DNA from: an uncultured Mycoplasmatota bacterium
GTDB taxonomy: Bacteria > Bacillota_I > Bacilli_A > RF39 > UBA660
Length of the DNA: 64,000 bases
Assembly (NCBI GenBank): GCA_900546745.1
Contig: URDT01000001.1
Location: forward strand, 22,122-86,121
Reading direction: 5' to 3'
The position numbers and the translations under genes were made by a program. The notes under the pieces were generated by a model. The model was not told where the DNA came from, ran no database searches, and was given only the letters and a program-made list of their open reading frames with translations. Shown piece by piece: positions 36,401 through 43,882 of the stretch; within the stretch, counting starts at the first letter, position 1; each line of letters opens with the position of its first letter.

Positions 36401-36721
36401 ATGGATTGTATACCATACATTAATGATTTAATGATTGAAATAGATATACTAGAAAAATTTGATAGTAGTGATCCAAAAGTTATTAATAAGATAAATGAAA
36501 AGAAAAATTTACTTGAAGAATGTAAAATTAATTTATCGAAATTATCTAAGAATAGTATAGAGTATAGAATATATTTGTATTACTTGAATGGAATGTCTAT
36601 TAATAAAGCCATACAAAAAGTGGCAGATGAAAATTATAAAAATGATATAAAGCCTTTTACTGAAAGAGCAATATATAAAAATTATTATAAAAATTTAAAA
36701 AAATTTATAAAAGTTCATTAA
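36401..36721 (+). CDS. ArpU-like late gene regulator (putative)
   Basis: A 106-residue protein with an N-terminal helical part and a C-terminal sigma-4/ArpU-like helix-turn-helix (YRIYLYYLNGMSINKAIQKV, AIYKNYYKNLKKF). Proteins of this size at the end of the early operon in Gram-positive phages (ArpU/RinA) activate packaging and structural genes. Two promoters carrying identical GTTCA direct repeats lie immediately downstream and at 43.84 kb, which would be its likely targets. The stop codon falls inside the first repeat, so it may also control itself. Confidence 0.6.
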   Translation: MDCIPYINDLMIEIDILEKFDSSDPKVINKINEKKNLLEECKINLSKLSKNSIEYRIYLYYLNGMSINKAIQKVADENYKNDIKPFTERAIYKNYYKNLKKFIKVH

Positions 36722-36752
36722 AAGTTCAGTAAAAATACTGATATATTATAAT
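36713..36752 (+). promoter_or_regulatory. Activator-type late promoter 1
   Basis: Two GTTCA direct repeats (36713-36717 and 36724-36728, one helical turn apart) replace a -35 box, and TATAAT sits at 36747-36752. The same arrangement, with the same spacing, recurs at 43843-43882. It reads into the tRNA and giant RNA region. Confidence 0.6.
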
Positions 36753-36845
36753 TGTGATAGAGATATCACGTGTGGTGTATAAGCATCACCTCCTTTCTAG
36801 TTAATGTGGGAAAGTATAATCTCCTTTCGTACTTTCCTCCTATAT

Positions 36846-36922
36846 TACTCTCGAGTGAAACGGATGATCACGACAGGTTCATACCCTGTAAATAGCAAGT
36901 TCGACTCTTGCGAGAGCAACCA
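36846..36922 (+). tRNA. tRNA with CAT anticodon (Met or lysidine-type Ile)
   Basis: Cloverleaf: D stem GTGA/TCAC, anticodon stem ACAGG/CCTGT with loop TTCATAC (anticodon CAT), T arm GCAAG-TTCGACT-CTTGC, encoded CCA. The acceptor stem TACTCTC/GAGAGCA has an A-C mismatch at pair 2. Elongator Met and Ile2 cannot be told apart by eye. Confidence 0.85.
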
Positions 36923-36926
36923 ATAT

Positions 36927-37002
36927 TGCCCTTTGGTGGAATTGGCAACACATCGCACTTTGAATGCGAAGAGTCTAGGTTCGAACCCTAGAGGGGCAAC
37001 CA
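36927..37002 (+). tRNA. tRNA-Gln (TTG)
   Basis: Acceptor TGCCCTT/AGGGGCA, anticodon stem TCGCA/TGCGA with loop CTTTGAA (anticodon TTG), T arm CTAGG-TTCGAAC-CCTAG, short variable loop, encoded CCA. Four bases after the previous tRNA, so co-transcribed. Confidence 0.9.
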
Positions 37003-37008
37003 ATATTA

Positions 37009-38190
37009 AGTGTTATCTTTATAGGTAGCAACAGAGCAATATTTATTGGTTTTAATTATTTTTCTTTTCTTACGCCTTTAAATTTTGTTCTGTTGGTGTC
37101 TATAAGGCACTAATTAAAGACCTTGATAGACTTTTGGTTAACATGTAGAAACTAAAAGAACATATTAAGGCAAACTACCTTTAACAGGTAGTGTCTAGTG
37201 ATATGTAAGATGAATAGTTTAAGTGCTAAAACATTCCAGTATGAAAGAGTGCTGGGAAGATTAAGGTTGAATGCCTTATGAGATAATATCAAAGTCATCA
37301 TATCATTAGACAGTACTTATTAAAGTGCTAGGTAAAACAGCCACACCTTGCTAGACCAAGCACAACGAAGTTAGGCTGAACAAGTTTAGATGATTTGTCA
37401 GTTAGGAAACTGTCAGTATTTCATACTAATATGAAAAGGTCATGCTATCTTTATAGGTAGCATAGAGTAGATATAAAGTAATCGTCCTAGTTAAGTAAGT
37501 AATTAAAAGTGGGAAAGTTTGCAAGTCTAGAATTACATTCAACAACACTGATAATGAAATGGTTGGAAGAGGTATTTCACTTCTTAAATATGCTTAGCTT
37601 ATATCTATTCTATGGTGCTTATAAAATAATGGAGCAGAGGGTTACAGATAGTGTTGCTAACACTTGAGTACTTCTACGGAAATAGACGAACTGACGAGTT
37701 TGTTAAAGCCTTAAAGCACTAAATACTATCTCTAGTAGGTAGTGTACTGATGATATATACCCTAGACTATGAAATTATTCTGTAGCCGACATTAAAGGTA
37801 ATACTAGTTAATATCATTAGTACAGTACTTATTAAAGTACTATGCTCAATTTATTTCTCACAAGAGAAAAAATATTCTAGGAGAGAAGATAGAGAGGGCT
37901 CCATTGTCTAGAATTAAAATCGACAAATCAAAACCTGTTAATACTATCTTAGTGGGTAGTGTCTAGTGATATATAAAAGTTTAGGGGCAAAAGGTAATAA
38001 AGTAAGTTAATAGTGTGGTTTCTATACTTACAATTCTCTTGGAGGACACCACAAAGTGTTATAGGCATATAACATAAACCTTTATATCATTAGACAGTAT
38101 CTATTAAAGATACTAGTAAAACAATATACCTATTGAGAACATAGTAGGCCATCTAGCAACATTGGACCTAGTTGTTATATTGTTTTATTA
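37009..38190 (+). ncRNA. Giant structured phage RNA with three covarying repeat domains (GOLLD/ROOL-like class)
   Basis: About 1.18 kb without coding potential between tRNA-Gln and tRNA-Leu. A domain occurs three times, each built of (i) hairpin ACTAYCT/RGGTAGT, (ii) a 13-bp stem closing a variable insert, (iii) a 7-bp hairpin with ATTA(A) loop. Copy A: 37174-37192, 37193-37205 with 37299-37311, 37312-37329. Copy B: 37725-37743, 37744-37756 with 37811-37823, 37824-37841. Copy C: 37943-37960, 37961-37973 with 38083-38095, 38096-38114. Paired changes (GTC..GAC to GTA..TAC; AGTACTT/AAGTGCT to AGTATCT/AGATACT) keep the stems. Two further hairpins of type (i) lie at 37011-37030 and 37442-37463; AAAACAATATA 38118-38128 pairs with 38176-38186. 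Size, phage location and tRNA neighbours recall GOLLD and ROOL RNAs; identity not proven. Confidence 0.75.
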
Positions 38191-38193
38191 TTT

Positions 38194-38280
38194 GCTCGTG
38201 TGTTGAAATTGGTAAACAAGACGGACTTAAAATCCGTTGGGAGTTATCCCTTATAGGTTCAAGTCCTATTACGAGCACCA
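38194..38280 (+). tRNA. tRNA-Leu (TAA)
   Basis: Acceptor GCTCGTG/TACGAGC, anticodon stem ACGGA/TCCGT with loop CTTAAAA (anticodon TAA), long variable arm (GGGAGTTATCCC), T arm ATAGG-TTCAAGT-CCTAT, encoded CCA. It follows the giant RNA by a few bases. Confidence 0.93.
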
Positions 38281-38342
38281 AATTAGATAATTGAAGGGAG
38301 AATACAATAATTCTCTCTTTTTTGATAGAAAGTAGGAAAATA

Positions 38343-38765
38343 ATGATTAAATTTATAGTATCTGGAAAGCCACAGGGAAAGGCAAGACCTAGATTTCGTA
38401 AAATAGGCAATTATGTATCAACGTATAATCCAAAACAAACAACAGAATATGAAAAATTAGTTAAATTATCTGCAATAGAGCAATGTAAAGACCAACTTAA
38501 TAAAGAATATATTGGACTTGTAAAAATGTCTATAAAAGCCTATTTTAAGCCAAATAAGAGTATATCTAAAAAACAACATAATTTATTAATTGGAACTGAG
38601 CATCTAAAAAAACCTGACAGTGATAATATAGCAAAAATAATATGTGATTCACTCAACGGTATAGCATATAAAGATGATTCACAAGTGGCTTATTTAGAAA
38701 TAGAAAAATATTACGCAGAAGAAGAAGGAGTGGAAGTGATTATAGAATATGGAAATAATAATTAA
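38343..38765 (+). CDS. rusA: RusA-family Holliday junction resolvase
   Basis: About 140 residues. FIVSGKPQGKARPRFRKIG at the N-terminus, then KKPDSDNIAKIICDSLNGIA and YKDDSQVAYLEIEKYY, which contain the catalytic aspartates of RusA. It resolves branched DNA before packaging. ATG 38343 with TAGGAAA upstream is chosen over a start seven codons earlier. It is the first protein gene after the tRNA/giant RNA block. Confidence 0.9.
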   Translation: MIKFIVSGKPQGKARPRFRKIGNYVSTYNPKQTTEYEKLVKLSAIEQCKDQLNKEYIGLVKMSIKAYFKPNKSISKKQHNLLIGTEHLKKPDSDNIAKIICDSLNGIAYKDDSQVAYLEIEKYYAEEEGVEVIIEYGNNN

Positions 38766-39075
38766 AGCTTTAATAATAACAATATTTACTGGAATGTGTT
38801 GTTATTGTATAAGTCAAAGCATAAATAAAGATTTATTAAAAGAACTAGATAAACAGAAACAGTTAAATAAACAAATTTTAGGATTATATCAAAATGAACA
38901 TGATAAAACAGATACATTATATAAAATAATATTTCATATTAGGAAACAATTATCTTTATTAAAATTGAAAGAATGCTCAGAAGAAGAACTCAAAAACATA
39001 CCATTTGAAATAATTAATTGGATTGATATGTTAGAAAAAGTTAATAATGGTGATGATGATGTCTTACATAAGTAA
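38749..39075 (+). CDS. Hypothetical membrane-anchored phage protein
   Basis: 108 residues with one N-terminal transmembrane helix (IIIKALIITIFTGMCCYCI) and a helical cytoplasmic part (LDKQKQLNKQILGLYQNEHD). It overlaps rusA by 17 bases. Function unknown. Confidence 0.55.
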   Translation: MEIIIKALIITIFTGMCCYCISQSINKDLLKELDKQKQLNKQILGLYQNEHDKTDTLYKIIFHIRKQLSLLKLKECSEEELKNIPFEIINWIDMLEKVNNGDDDVLHK

Positions 39076-39304
39076 ATATGATAGAACGTTTATTTCTTTT
39101 ATGAATAAGAAATACAAAAAACATAGTGTTTGTTTTGAATTTATAGATGATTATAGATTATGGCTTTATGAAGATTATTGTGTATATGATAGCGTTTTAT
39201 ACTATAAACAAATGGAAAAAGATTTACAGGAATATAGCGATTTTCAAACTGGAAAAGAAAGAGATAAGAGAGGTAAGTTAGATGGCAACTGGGAAAAAGA
39301 TTAA
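39059..39304 (+). CDS. Hypothetical phage protein
   Basis: About 81 residues, aromatic and charged (FEFIDDYRLWLYEDYCVYDS). The start is ambiguous within a run of ATG codons; ATG 39059 follows GGTGATG best. It overlaps both neighbours. Function unknown. Confidence 0.5.
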   Translation: MSYISKYDRTFISFMNKKYKKHSVCFEFIDDYRLWLYEDYCVYDSVLYYKQMEKDLQEYSDFQTGKERDKRGKLDGNWEKD

Positions 39305-39974
39305 AACAGAAGAGCATATACAAAAGATAAAAGAATCTAACCGTGAAAATAGAGAAAAAAAGATACAAGAACAGGAACAACTTGTAAATCAAATCAGAGA
39401 AGAAACAAAAGATTTATTATTACCAAATATTAGAAGTAAAATGGAAACCGTGGCAGAAGTCATCAATGAAAAAGTTTCACAAAATAATGGGTTAACAGTA
39501 TCACAAATATTGCCTTTAATAACAAAAAGAAGTGTATCAGATATAGCAACTATCCAAAATAAATCGTATACATCTTACGAATTAGGTGAAGCACTAAACA
39601 TTTATATGGACATGGTAGCAAAAATAAATACAATATGTAAGTTTCCACCATCAAAAGGTACTTTTTGTGCTTTGCTAGGTATATCAAGAAAGACATATGA
39701 CAATTATATGGTAGATCCAGATAAAATGGATATAATGGGAATAATTGACGATTATATTACTACATCTGTATTAACATCAGCACAACTAGGAGAATTAAGA
39801 GAAATATCTAGTATGTTTACATTAAAATCACAACATGGGTTTGTTGAAGCTTCAGCACCTGTTGTAATTGAACATAAGAAAGAAACAAACATAGATGATA
39901 TAAATAGACAATTAGAAGCACTAAAAAGAGATAATGTTATAGATGCAGAATTCGAAGAGGTGGAAAAAGATTGA
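39282..39974 (+). CDS. Putative terminase small subunit
   Basis: 230 residues: a charged N-terminus, a central part ending in the helix-turn-helix-like FPPSKGTFCALLGISRKTYD, and an acidic coiled-coil tail (DDINRQLEALKRDNVIDAEF). This layout matches small terminases that recognise the packaging site. AGAGAGG precedes the ATG. The large subunit lies 14 kb further on, unusually far. Three TGGAAAAAG repeats span the end of this gene and could be its binding site. Confidence 0.6.
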   Translation: MATGKKIKTEEHIQKIKESNRENREKKIQEQEQLVNQIREETKDLLLPNIRSKMETVAEVINEKVSQNNGLTVSQILPLITKRSVSDIATIQNKSYTSYELGEALNIYMDMVAKINTICKFPPSKGTFCALLGISRKTYDNYMVDPDKMDIMGIIDDYITTSVLTSAQLGELREISSMFTLKSQHGFVEASAPVVIEHKKETNIDDINRQLEALKRDNVIDAEFEEVEKD

Positions 39975-40019
39975 CTGGAAAAAGTTTTTTGACCGTGGAG
40001 TTGGAAAAAGTTTTGCGAC
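39961..40019 (+). repeat. Three direct repeats at the end of the terminase small subunit gene (possible pac/cos site)
   Basis: TGGAAAAAG begins at 39961, 39976 and 40002; the second and third copies continue as TTTTTTGAC and TTTTGCGAC, the first as ATTGAC. Packaging sites often lie in or next to the small terminase gene and consist of short direct repeats. Confidence 0.4.
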
Positions 40020-40234
40020 TTCGTCCGTGGGTAAATAGGTGTGTTTTCATGCATCTTTTTATTATATTTTATTGAATAATATGACTTTATTTTATTGGCT
40101 TATTTGCTTGATAAATACTAAATTAATACAATTGTACTATAATTCAAAACATTGCTTAAAACGGCTAAAAATAGGTAAATATGGGGCATTAAAACAATAA
40201 AAATAATACTATTCCTGTATAAATAATTAATAAA

Positions 40235-40268
40235 AAAATAGTCTTTTTAATTTGACTATTTTTGTTTT
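40235..40268. terminator. Bidirectional terminator between the terS operon and the minus-strand cassette
   Basis: AAAATAGTC / GACTATTTT with T runs on the plus side and A runs on the minus side, between convergent genes. The rest of 40020-40311 is AT-rich and shows no gene. Confidence 0.7.
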
Positions 40269-40311
40269 TTTGCAAAATCACACAAGCCACACCACATAGC
40301 TAGTAATATTA

Positions 40312-40992
40312 TTAAAATTGTTCCCATTCGGTTGAATCCTCCTTTATTCTTTTTAATATTTCTTGATAATCTTTAGTGTTATATTTGATATAACATTTTT
40401 TTAAATCATTTTTAAAAGATTTTACGGGGTAATTAGTCCACATGGTCGCTTTTGTTTGCCCTATATGTTCATTTATCATCTTTTCAATCGTTTTTATAAA
40501 ATTTTCTTTAGTATTATATTGTCCTTTTGGTTTTCCTAATTTTGTACCTTTTGTTTTAACTGCTTTCAAGCCTTCTTTTGTTCTTTCACTTATTAAATCT
40601 CTTTCAAATTGTCCAAGAACTGAGAATATCCCCAATAATAAGTTTGTGTTTGCGTCTGGTTTTTCTCCAGCTTGTAGGTAAAAATTTTCTTTTAATATAA
40701 TTACATTTATTTGTTTTTTTTGTATAAATTCGGTTATAAGGTCAAGTGTTTTAATAACGCCGCCACGAGACAAACGTGAAAGGCTTTCACACACTAATGT
40801 GTCGCCTTTTTCCATTTTTTTAATTAGTTTGTCAAATTCGGGGCGTTTTGTTTTTGTTCCCGTGAATGTTTCTTCTATATATTCACAATTAACACCGTTT
40901 AAATAGCCTTTATCTTTAAATATTTGAATTTGTCTGTCATATTCTTGTTTGTCAGTACTGATTCTTATATAACAATATGTTTTATTATTCAT
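40312..40992 (-). CDS. Small serine recombinase (resolvase/invertase family)
   Basis: 226 residues. CYIRISTDKQEYDRQIQ carries the nucleophilic serine near residue 12; ETFTGTKTKRPEFDKLIKKM, GDTLVCESLSRLSRG, LLGIFSVLGQFERDLISERT and GLKAVKTKGTKLGKPKGQ are hallmarks of the resolvase/invertase catalytic core and E-helix. The C-terminal region (ATMWTNYPVKSFKNDLKKCY) is longer and less canonical than the usual helix-turn-helix. It may invert or resolve DNA in this element; no flanking inverted recombination sites were found by eye. Confidence 0.85.
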   Translation of the reverse strand: MNNKTYCYIRISTDKQEYDRQIQIFKDKGYLNGVNCEYIEETFTGTKTKRPEFDKLIKKMEKGDTLVCESLSRLSRGGVIKTLDLITEFIQKKQINVIILKENFYLQAGEKPDANTNLLLGIFSVLGQFERDLISERTKEGLKAVKTKGTKLGKPKGQYNTKENFIKTIEKMINEHIGQTKATMWTNYPVKSFKNDLKKCYIKYNTKDYQEILKRIKEDSTEWEQF

Positions 40993-41224
40993 AATTTTTT
41001 AACACCTCCATTTTTTCACTTTTTAAGTATTCAATAATTTCATTTATTATTTTATCACATTCTTTTATATTTTCGTTATCGTTTAGTAATTCTTCATATG
41101 CAACACTTTCCAAATAGTCCCATTCTTTATATTTTTTACTGTTTCTATGCGGTTTATTTCTACATAGTATATTATAAAAATCTTCTAAAGTATTATTTTC
41201 TTTTAATTCTTCCCAGTCAATCAT
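40985..41224 (-). CDS. Hypothetical protein
   Basis: About 79 residues, acidic helical (IDWEELKENNTLEDFYNILC; LLNDNENIKECDKIINEIIE). ATG 41224 follows GAGGTATAAAA; the more upstream ATG is less well placed. It overlaps the recombinase start by 8 bases. Unknown function. Confidence 0.55.
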   Translation of the reverse strand: MIDWEELKENNTLEDFYNILCRNKPHRNSKKYKEWDYLESVAYEELLNDNENIKECDKIINEIIEYLKSEKMEVLKNYE

Positions 41225-41226
41225 TT

Positions 41227-41466
41227 TTATACCTCCACACATTCATTTAATAAATTTAAAATATAATCATTTCTAGTGTTTATGTAATCATTAATACTTT
41301 CAATTAATGGCTTATTGCTATTATCATAATTTAAGTAATCCTTATATATTGAAAATATTTTTATATAATATATATCTAATAATATATTTTTATTTTTTAA
41401 GTATTTATCATACAATATTATAGATAAATAAAATAAGTATTCGCTATCAAAATTTTTATTGTTCAT
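41227..41466 (-). CDS. Hypothetical protein
   Basis: 79 residues, very rich in Tyr, Ile and Asn (YLFYLSIILYDKYLKNKNIL). AGAGGTGTAAAAAT precedes the ATG. In the same tight minus-strand operon as the recombinase. Not recognised. Confidence 0.5.
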   Translation of the reverse strand: MNNKNFDSEYLFYLSIILYDKYLKNKNILLDIYYIKIFSIYKDYLNYDNSNKPLIESINDYINTRNDYILNLLNECVEV

Positions 41467-41470
41467 ATTT

Positions 41471-41641
41471 TTACACCTCTTTACTTCCTAAGTATGCCTT
41501 TAACTTTGGATCGTATTCTTTTAATGCATTTAAACATTGCTTATAATTGTTATAATATATTTGATATTTTTCTTTATAGTAATTTAATCTATAAAAAAGT
41601 AGGGGAGTTATTAATAATAATATAATTGTTATATATTCCAT
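41471..41641 (-). CDS. Small single-pass membrane protein (56 residues)
   Basis: MEYITIILLLITPLLFYRLN is a short transmembrane helix, followed by a Tyr/Lys-rich cytoplasmic tail ending YLGSKEV. It fills the gap between two operon genes in the minus-strand cassette, with GGAGGCTTAAT upstream of its ATG. Confidence 0.5.
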   Translation of the reverse strand: MEYITIILLLITPLLFYRLNYYKEKYQIYYNNYKQCLNALKEYDPKLKAYLGSKEV

Positions 41642-41642
41642 A

Positions 41643-42074
41643 TTAAGCCTCCATACAACTTATATAATTATTATTTCCAATAACTATATGGTCTAAAAAT
41701 TTAATATCTAATAAATTACTAGCCTGTTTTAAAATATTTGTTATTTTGTAATCTTCCTTACTTGGGGTAGGGTCACCACTTGGGTGATTATGTACCATTA
41801 TAAATGCACTAGCATTGCTTAATAATATTGTTTTAAATATTGTCTTAGGATCAATCATTGATGCATTAATAGTACCTTTAGCAATTAAAGAATAATCTAC
41901 AGGCATATTTTTATTATCTAAACATATTATAAAAGTATTTTCTACATCTAAATTTTTAATATCTTCTATATTATCAATTAATTTTACAATATCAGTTTCA
42001 TTTTTTATGCTGTTTTTATTATATGGTACTGATTTTTCTCTTATTATTCTTATTGATGTCTTATATATTTTCAT
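41643..42074 (-). CDS. RadC-like JAB/MPN domain protein
   Basis: 143 residues. The JAMM metal motif reads MVHNHPSGDPTPSKEDYKIT, and LDIKFLDHIVIGNNNYIS is the conserved C-terminal block. It lacks the N-terminal helix-hairpin-helix of chromosomal RadC, as is usual for the copies in plasmids and phages, where the role is unknown. GGGTGTTAAT precedes the ATG. Confidence 0.85.
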   Translation of the reverse strand: MKIYKTSIRIIREKSVPYNKNSIKNETDIVKLIDNIEDIKNLDVENTFIICLDNKNMPVDYSLIAKGTINASMIDPKTIFKTILLSNASAFIMVHNHPSGDPTPSKEDYKITNILKQASNLLDIKFLDHIVIGNNNYISCMEA

Positions 42075-42085
42075 ATTAACACCCT

Positions 42086-42490
42086 TTAAAACCTTTCTAT
42101 ATATTCAATATTTGTATATTGATTTTTTGATATGCTATTCACTAATTTTAAAATTGTTTTTTTTGTATAAATATTACTCTTGTTATAGTTTCCCTTGTTT
42201 AATTGTTTATCAAGGTCTAGTAAACCCCAGCAGCAACCATCTTTGTCTTTATAATATGTTTGAAACCAACAACCAAAATTGTCAACATATTTATAGTCAT
42301 TTTTATTACGTTGATATCTTGCACCGTGTCCAATTTCTAAAGTGTCCAATTTTTCGCCACTTTTTAATTCAACATTATATGCATAATATCTATAGTTATT
42401 TAAATCGCTAATCTTTGTTATATCATCACCAACAAAGAAATCACATCCCATTTTTTCTAGATATAAAGTATTTTTATTTAATTTTTTCAT
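42086..42490 (-). CDS. Hypothetical protein
   Basis: 134 residues (DTLEIGHGARYQRNKNDYKY, DNFGCWFQTYYKDKDGCCWG). Rich in aromatic and Cys residues with no signal peptide. Between the RadC-like and SSB genes of the same operon. I do not recognise it. Confidence 0.55.
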   Translation of the reverse strand: MKKLNKNTLYLEKMGCDFFVGDDITKISDLNNYRYYAYNVELKSGEKLDTLEIGHGARYQRNKNDYKYVDNFGCWFQTYYKDKDGCCWGLLDLDKQLNKGNYNKSNIYTKKTILKLVNSISKNQYTNIEYIERF

Positions 42491-42517
42491 ATAATCACCA
42501 TAGATAGGGAAGAGGTT

Positions 42518-42841
42518 TTATTCCTCTTCAGTTTCCTTTCTATTTGATAAGAATGTAACTTTTTCAGCTACTATTTCTATTATATTTTTGTCTTCTTCTT
42601 GTTTTGCTTGTACTCTTCCTTTTACACCGATAACATCACCTTTTTTGCAATATTCTGCAGTGTTTTCAGCAATGCCTTTATACAATAAACAAGGTATAAA
42701 ATCAGTTTCATAAATTCCATCGGCATTTTTCCAGCTTCTTGATACTGCTAAAGTTATATAACTTGTTTTTACTCCATTTTCTAGTTCTTTTATTTCAGGG
42801 TCTTGAACTAATCGGCCAACTAATACTATTTGATTTAACAT
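42518..42841 (-). CDS. ssb: Short single-stranded DNA-binding protein
   Basis: 107 residues: NQIVLVGRLVQDPEIKELEN, TSYITLAVSRSWKNADGIYE, TDFIPCLLYKGIAENTAEYC and GDVIGVKGRVQAK form an OB fold of the SSB family. It has no acidic protein-interaction tail beyond KETEEE. GGAGG precedes the ATG. This is the second SSB in the prophage and differs strongly from the one at 35.5 kb, which suggests that the cassette came from another element. Confidence 0.88.
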   Translation of the reverse strand: MLNQIVLVGRLVQDPEIKELENGVKTSYITLAVSRSWKNADGIYETDFIPCLLYKGIAENTAEYCKKGDVIGVKGRVQAKQEEDKNIIEIVAEKVTFLSNRKETEEE

Positions 42842-42931
42842 TTTTTCATTCCTCCCATTATGTCACTATTGACATTTTTATTTTTTAAATATATAATGAG
42901 AGACGAGGAAAGGGAACCACCTTTTCTTAAA

Positions 42932-43135
42932 CTAATCTATGAATAAATATTCGTAGACTAATTTTTTAATTTGAGTTATCTTATTGACTTTGTGAGGGTT
43001 AAAGATAACTCTTTTTATTTTATTTATTAACTTTCTAAAATCTTTTACAAATATTATGTTAATTATAAATGTTATTAATATAGTAATAGTTATAAATATT
43101 ACTAAATCGTGAAATGCTTGTAACATATAAACCAC
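42932..43135 (-). CDS. Small membrane protein
   Basis: About 64-67 residues with one long hydrophobic helix (DLVIFITITILITFIINIIF) and a basic C-terminus. Start is GTG 43135 or ATG three codons later; AAAGGAG lies upstream. First gene of the minus-strand cassette. Function unknown. Confidence 0.55.
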   Translation of the reverse strand: MVYMLQAFHDLVIFITITILITFIINIIFVKDFRKLINKIKRVIFNPHKVNKITQIKKLVYEYLFID

Positions 43136-43186
43136 TTTCGATCAACTCCTTTTTTTATATGTTCCCATTTCCTTATCTCTATAAAC

Positions 43187-43215
43187 ATTATAGCATTTTT
43201 ACTATATAATGTCAA
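43187..43215 (-). promoter_or_regulatory. Promoter of the minus-strand cassette
   Basis: On the minus strand TTGACA (43210-43215) and TATAAT (43187-43192) are both perfect hexamers with 17-base spacing, about 50 bases upstream of the first gene. Confidence 0.85.
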
Positions 43216-43842
43216 TACTTTTACACCAATTTTGGCATTGAATTTCAGCATAAAAGTTGGGGTATTATTATATTAATGCTATATATATTTATATATATTA
43301 TACTGTTATTTATATATTTATTTGGTGTATATTTTATATATTTACATAGTTAGTATTATTGTATTATAAATGCATTTCGGCGGTGTGATACTGTATTATT
43401 GATATATTATTGTATATATATTTATATATTTATATTACTATTGTTATAGTTATTATTATTATTTAAATTATTTAAATTATTTAAATTGTAACAGAAGTTT
43501 ATCTTTCTCTTTAATTCTAAAAAATATATAATTATTTAACACTATATTATTATTTTATAGTGTTAAATAATTATAATTTAATCTATTAATTAATATATTA
43601 AATGGTGGTTAATTTAACCCTTATAAATCAACGATTTTTTAGTGTAATAACGAACGTTAGCACCCCAACCCTATTTTTTAGGAGTACCCAGGGAGCTTTT
43701 TTACTCTCAAAATTCTATAAAAAATAACAAAAGAATCCATATATATAATTCTTTTTAAAAATATTCAGTAAAAATATATATTTATTAATTTATATAAGAA
43801 ATAATCAAGTAAAATTGGTTATTTTTTTATTTTATTATCAAA
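43216..43842. repeat. AT-rich intergenic region with iterons and a 20-bp perfect palindrome (origin-like)
   Basis: No gene in about 630 bases. It contains long TA/TATTTA tracts, three tandem ATTTAAATT units (43461-43487), a perfect 20-bp inverted repeat (43527-43546 and 43556-43575, 9-base loop), the palindrome GGTTAATTTAACC (43608-43620) and a hairpin AAAGAAT...ATTCTTT near 43730-43757. Together with the neighbouring SSB and a winged-helix Rep-like gene at 47.1 kb this could be a replication origin, but no DnaA boxes were identified. Confidence 0.45.
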
Positions 43843-43882
43843 GTTCATTAAAAGTTCAGTAGATAAAGTGATATTTTATGAT
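43843..43882 (+). promoter_or_regulatory. Activator-type late promoter 2
   Basis: GTTCA at 43843-43847 and 43854-43858 with TATGAT at 43877-43882. The 22-base block AAAGTTCATTAAAAGTTCAGTA is identical to late promoter 1 and the spacing to the -10 is the same. It reads into the 44-54 kb operon. Confidence 0.6.

Noticed and set aside
36804..37028. 74-codon frame over the first two tRNAs
   Set aside because: It is simply translated tRNA sequence.
40312..40992. Invertible segment controlled by the serine recombinase
   Set aside because: No matching inverted repeats flanking a plausible switch were seen by eye around the gene; a computed search could still find them.
43216..43640. CRISPR or large satellite array in the AT-rich region
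   Set aside because: Repeats are low-complexity TA tracts and three short units without spacers of constant length.
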